Below are positions 32,320-36,000 of a stretch of 36,000 nt of DNA, piece by piece. Under the pieces are notes generated by a model that saw nothing but the letters and a program-made list of their open reading frames with translations, was not told the DNA's origin and ran no database searches. This DNA comes from Adiantum capillus-veneris (Eukaryota; Streptophyta; Polypodiopsida; Polypodiales; Pteridaceae): the NCBI GenBank assembly GCA_014529385.2, contig CM043962.1, forward strand, positions 85,994,180 through 86,030,179, given 5' to 3'. The position numbers and the translations under genes were made by a program. Every line of letters begins with the position of its first letter. The stretch's first letter is position 1.

Positions 32320-33240
32320 AAACATCCAAATGGGCTAATCAAACAATGGTTTTTGTTTTTTCCCATACATGTTATTCATTGCTATGTGGTGGATCATAAT
32401 ATGGAACCAAGGACAGTTCCTCCTCCAACAACTTGGCCGGTTGATCTAGGAACAAATCTCACAGATGAAGAAGTTGAGGTACTACTTGAAGGAGGATTTC
32501 AAATGGAGAAAGTCCGAAGAGATCAAGAACGTGCAACAACCATGCAAATTCCTCCCAAAGGTGGAGGTGCTTCCTCTTCCGCTTCAACAAAAGCAAGTAG
32601 CAGTGGTTCAATACTAAGAAATAACATAAGAGTCAAATTTCGGACTTCGATTTCAAAGGAGGCCGCTAAGAAAATTGGTCTCGCTCTTTGTTTAAATGCT
32701 AAGGTGATTGAAGAGAAATGCATTGTAGACAAAGCACATGAAGTCTTCAAGGTTGAGCATCACGCAGTAGATGGACATGTGGGGGTGTACGAGATGCACA
32801 TCAAGGATGAGCCCTATTGCACATGCCTTGATTTCAACGATAGGGAGGTCAAGAAAAAATCTTATTTGGTTTGCAAGCACTTGTAATTCATTTTCTTAAG
32901 AGTTCTTGGATTGAGCCAAAATAAAAACATTTTCATACATCAACCCGTGCTAAGGAAAGTACATGTCTACAATGCTCTTAGCTGTGAACGTATATATCCA
33001 AACTTAGAGTGAAGCCCAAGATTGTACATACATCAACCTGTGCTAAGGAAAGTACATGTCTACAATGCTCTTAGCCGTGAACGCACATATCCAAACCTAG
33101 AGTGAAGCCCAAGATTGTGCAATTTTGTGACACATTTTTTGCCATGTATTGTAGCTGGAGAAGTTGATATAGATTGGGCAAGAATTAGACCTTTGGCAAA
33201 GATGTTTTGCGTTATCTTGGGCTATAAAACTTTTAATCTC
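32320..33240 (+). pseudogene. SWIM zinc-finger segment with in-frame 93-bp duplication
   Basis: A frame open from 32320 (first ATG 32401, MEPRTVPPPTTWPVDLG) encodes an acidic and Ser-rich lead, IRVKFRTSISKEAAKKIGLAL, then VGVYEMHIKDEPYCTCLDF. The SWIM signature is CxC at 32818-32826 and CxH at 32872-32880, 15 residues apart. A TAA (32884-32886) cuts it directly after CKHL. The same frame then reads FIFLRVLGLSQNKN, the usual continuation after a SWIM CxH. SWIM fingers bind DNA or protein and often follow MULE transposase cores, which fits the upstream region. Beyond the TAA a 93-bp unit is duplicated, each copy carrying a TGA. The frame closes at about 33240. Confidence 0.7.
32934..33119 (+). 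repeat. Tandem duplication, 93-bp period
   Basis: Units start CATACATCAACC at 32934 and 33027 and differ at about six positions. 93 is 31 codons, so the SWIM-linked frame is kept across the duplication. Confidence 0.93.
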
Positions 33241-33291
33241 TCTTTTTGTTAGCACTAATCGTGATGTAAATTGATTTAGGTGTATAATTCT

Positions 33292-33295
<4 letters not shown>

Positions 33296-33322
<27 letters not shown>
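33296..33322 (+). repeat. (GA)n microsatellite
   Basis: About 13 GA units. The following sequence to about 33400 has an inverted copy at 23680-23775. Confidence 0.9.
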
Positions 33323-33323
<1 letters not shown>

Positions 33324-33439
33324 CGGAGATCAGGAGAGAGAATAAAGTTGAAAAGAGAGAAAAGAATCTTTTTGGAATCTGCTCGTCGGACTCCAAAAAA
33401 GCATTGGCCAAGAAATATCCCTCGTCTGCTACAATGTTG

Positions 33440-34510
33440 TCTCATAGAGTCCATGATTGCATGATATGTCCAACAGGGTCAGGGTCAAGAAGCTCTAGAT
33501 TTTTTTTAGTAGATGCATAGAAAGGGCATTTCTCCAAATGAAATCATGTACACTTGCATCGATTGCAGGACATGTCCAACATGGTCAAGGTTAAGAAGAT
33601 CTGGGTTGTCTTTAGCAAATACAAAGAGAGGGAATCTCTCCAAATGAAATCACGTACACGTGCACCTTGAAGGCATGTGGCATTACACAACTGCCTTGGT
33701 CAACATGTATGCCAAATGGTGTAGTTTATATAGCACAAAAAGTACTTCAAAAGCTTCTTTCTCAAATGGCGTCTCTTGAAATGCACTGATTGTGGGATAC
33801 ACCCAGCTTGGCCAAGAAGCTCTTGGCTATTTTTGGCACATGAAGCGAGGGCATCTCTCTGAATCCAATCACTAGAGCACCTCCAAGAAAGAAAAAATAT
33901 GTGGTGCACTTCGTAAAGCACAAGAATGTGGTTGAGGAGCTTGTTGTTTGGGATATTGTCTCTTGGAATGCACTGGATGTGGGATATGCCCAACCTTCAA
34001 AGAAGCTCTGGGTTGTTTTTGGCGGATGCCAAGCGAGGGTGTCTCTCAGATGCAATCAGCAAAGCAACGTCAAAAAAGTAGAAATATCTTCTACACAAGC
34101 AAACATGGAGGGAAAGAACGCAATAGATTCTCGACAAGCTTCCTGTCGGCAATGTTGTGTCATAGATTGCATTGATTGCACAATATGTCCAATAGGGTCA
34201 GGGTCACGAAGCTCTGGGTTGTTTTCAACAGATGTAGAGAGAGGGTATCTCTTCAAATGCAATCACGTAAACTTGCACTTTGAAGGCATGTGGCATTACA
34301 CAACTACCTTGGTTGACATGTATGCCAAATGTGGTACACTTCTTAAAGCACAAAAAGTGCTTGAGGAGCTTCCAGTCTGAAATTTCATTTCTTGGAATGC
34401 ACTAACTGTGGGATATTCCCAACTTGGCCAAGAAAATCGGGGCTATTTTTGACAGATGCCAAGTGAGGGTGCCTTTACCGATGTAATCAATAGAGCATCA
34501 CCAAGAAAGG
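33440..34510 (+). pseudogene. PPR-derived repeat array B
   Basis: Same type as array A: KNVVEELVVWDIVSWNAL (33920-33975), ALGCFWRMPSEG, then TTLVDMYAKCGTLLKAQ and VLEELPV (34300-34378). From about 33790 to 34510 it follows array A unit for unit in the same orientation, but lacks about 60 bases near 33897 that array A has, and one 190-bp unit. The joint between the LKACG-like block and LVDMYAKCG is the same truncated one as in array A. Stops and frame changes make it non-coding. PPR function as for array A does not apply to these broken units. Confidence 0.8.
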
Positions 34511-34553
34511 ACGTCATCGTTTATGGACAAGAGAGAGGGAGAGGCATCAAACA

Positions 34554-34555
<2 letters not shown>

Positions 34556-34635
<80 letters not shown>
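34556..34635 (+). repeat. Compound (CT)n(TA)n microsatellite
   Basis: About 17 CT units to 34590, then about 22 AT units. It directly follows PPR array B. Confidence 0.95.
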
Positions 34636-34639
<4 letters not shown>

Positions 34640-36000
34640 GTTGGCTAAGCATCGACCGAGGCTTACCATTGTACCATTGGTAAAAACAAGCGAGATTTGT
34701 CTTAAGCGAGTCGCACGAGCTAGTTATTATAAATTGCCTCCTCCTCCCTCCAATAACTTGATCTCAAAGAGGTGCAATTGAGATTTGCTCACATTACCCC
34801 CTCTTTCTCGTGGGTGTGAGTTTATCAAAATGGACCATGACACATCGTATGTCTTGTCTTACCTTTTACCCCCTCTTGTGTGGCAAACATCTAACCTTTA
34901 GACTTTTTGAGTTTATTCAATAGTAAACCATGAATAGAAAGACATTTGCGTAAACCTATCTTCTATTGACAGTTGATCTTTCAAAAGGTCTGTCTCCTTT
35001 TGAGGCCAGTGTCTCCTTTTGAGGCCACTATGGATCCTCACCTTGATTATTATCTCCTATATTGATTGGATCTATCTTTTCATGTGAACCACTAAATTTA
35101 TAATCTATGTTTTAGTGTCCCTTCATTTCACAGTCTTTCATAACTTGCTTCTTTTCCATTTTGATGTTTTAGATCGATTGAACCTACCTTTCCATGTGAA
35201 GCATTTAATTTTTGTTAATTTTTTAATTTTGTCAAAAATCTCTTTCATAGCATTTCATAACTTGACTTTCTTTTCATTTTAGTGCCACATGAACCTTGAC
35301 CTTTTTCATATTTGCTTTCTATACCATATGTGGACTTGAAGGACTAATGTATAGATAGTTACGAATAACCTTGAAACATCATCAATGAAGATATGTCTAA
35401 TGTTTTGGTCCGCTAAAAGCCTTAGTATCCATATGGGCGAAGGTCATTCATCTCTAGTTGTTTGACATGTGTTTCTTAGAAGGGCCTTAGAAGTCTTGAA
35501 GAGAAAGATTTGACATCCTTTTAAATGTTATTTCTCAAATGTTGCATTCACTTCTTTGACATATGAAAGAGAATTTAGAGAAAAAAAGAATTAAAGAGTG
35601 CATTGATTCATAGGAGTTTGATCTCATGATGTGAAATATTGGCTCAATGATTTTTTTAAACAGATATTTTGATTAGCAAAGGATCTCTTCATTTGAGGAA
35701 TCTATATTGGTTAAATCATTTTTTTTTAAATTTTAATTTGCAAAGGGTCCCTTGATGGAGTTTACAAAGATTCATTTCATTAAACTATATTATTATTTGC
35801 TATGTTTATTAAATCTATCCTTTTTATGATAGCATTAAAATATTATTTTTTAGTTTGTCAATGTGTTTCTTTGCTGTATTGTTTTTCTTTATTTTATTTT
35901 ACTAATACAACGACGCCACCTTCGACGGAGGCCCCGCCTCCGACGGTGCTATGTGGCTCCCAACAAAAAGGACGAATTGTGGACATATAGGGATGTCTGC
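34636..36000. other. AT-rich intergenic DNA, no gene seen
   Basis: No credible gene on either strand. It contains a 19-bp direct duplication (GTCTCCTTTTGAGGCCA at 34992 and 35011) and a diverged tandem pair at 35063-35284. A GC-rich hairpin, CGGAGGC-CCC-GCCTCCG, lies near 35924-35944. Confidence 0.5.
35063..35284 (+). repeat. Diverged tandem duplication, about 110-bp period
   Basis: The two halves share CTTTYCATGTGAA near the start and TTTCATAACTTG followed by CTTTTCATTTT near the end, with many differences between. Confidence 0.6.

Noticed and set aside
35340-35420. - strand block reading IFIDDVSR, like the copia integrase FIDDFSR motif
   Set aside because: Isolated, with no flanking integrase blocks in any frame. 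Could be chance.
35670-35795. Two similar stretches containing GCAAAGGRTCYCTT
   Set aside because: Only about 20 bases agree clearly. Too weak to call a duplication.
35924-35944. GC-rich hairpin as a transposon end or terminator
   Set aside because: A 7-bp stem with no partner repeat in the window. Nothing supports a function.

Overview
This is eukaryotic DNA from a land plant, most likely a fern (inference). It has no operons or ribosome-binding sites, and it holds plant-type Ty3/gypsy and Ty1/copia LTR retrotransposons primed by tRNA-Asp and initiator tRNA-Met. It also has decayed PLS-type pentatricopeptide (PPR) sequence, GT-AG introns and a very heavy load of (GA/CT)n and (GT/CA)n microsatellites. 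The phrasing of the PPR units (VDMYAKCG, SWNAL, GYAQLGQ, SEGISPNA) is what I associate with fern PPR families. I see no intact host gene.

Layout. (1) 309-13532 is one large degraded Ty3/gypsy element on the + strand. It has 5' LTR 309-933, a tRNA-Asp primer site, a leader, a gag with two good and two broken zinc knuckles, protease, RT, RNase H and integrase. A long 3' extension follows, with a second retropepsin-like domain, a W(V/I)PK-repeat tail and an extra small ORF. The polypurine tract and 3' LTR 12933-13532 close the element. (2) 13533-15983 is gene-poor flank with a short tandem duplication and CA/CT arrays. (3) 15984-17501 is a deletion-derived copia element on the - strand: one 786-bp LTR, an RNase H remnant and a 145-bp stub of the other LTR, bounded by the target duplication TTAAG. 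(4) 17507-22600 is intergenic DNA packed with compound microsatellites and a run of 35 G. (5) 22600-23660 is an array of PPR-derived repeats. (6) 24388-29573 is a younger copia element on the + strand, with 279-bp LTRs differing at about 8 sites and a perfect ATCTA target duplication. Its pol is nearly intact. (7) 29742-30544 on the - strand is an exon/intron-like unidentified gene remnant. (8) About 30870-33240 on the + strand is a broken Mutator-like transposase-type gene ending in a SWIM zinc finger. (9) 33440-34510 is a second PPR-derived array, paralogous to the first. (10) 34636-36000 is AT-rich flank with small tandem duplications.

The genes do not form a host pathway. Each retroelement encodes its own Gag and Pol enzymes. 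Only the 24.4-29.6 kb copia is close to coding-competent: it has a 1-nt frame break between gag and pol, one TAG in RNase H and one changed zinc-knuckle Cys. The most unusual content is the post-integrase retropepsin-like domain of the gypsy element, the two PPR-derived tandem arrays that share one deletion junction, and the - strand gene whose frames are joined by a 73-nt and a 32-nt GT-AG interval. All identities, divergences and family calls are by eye.
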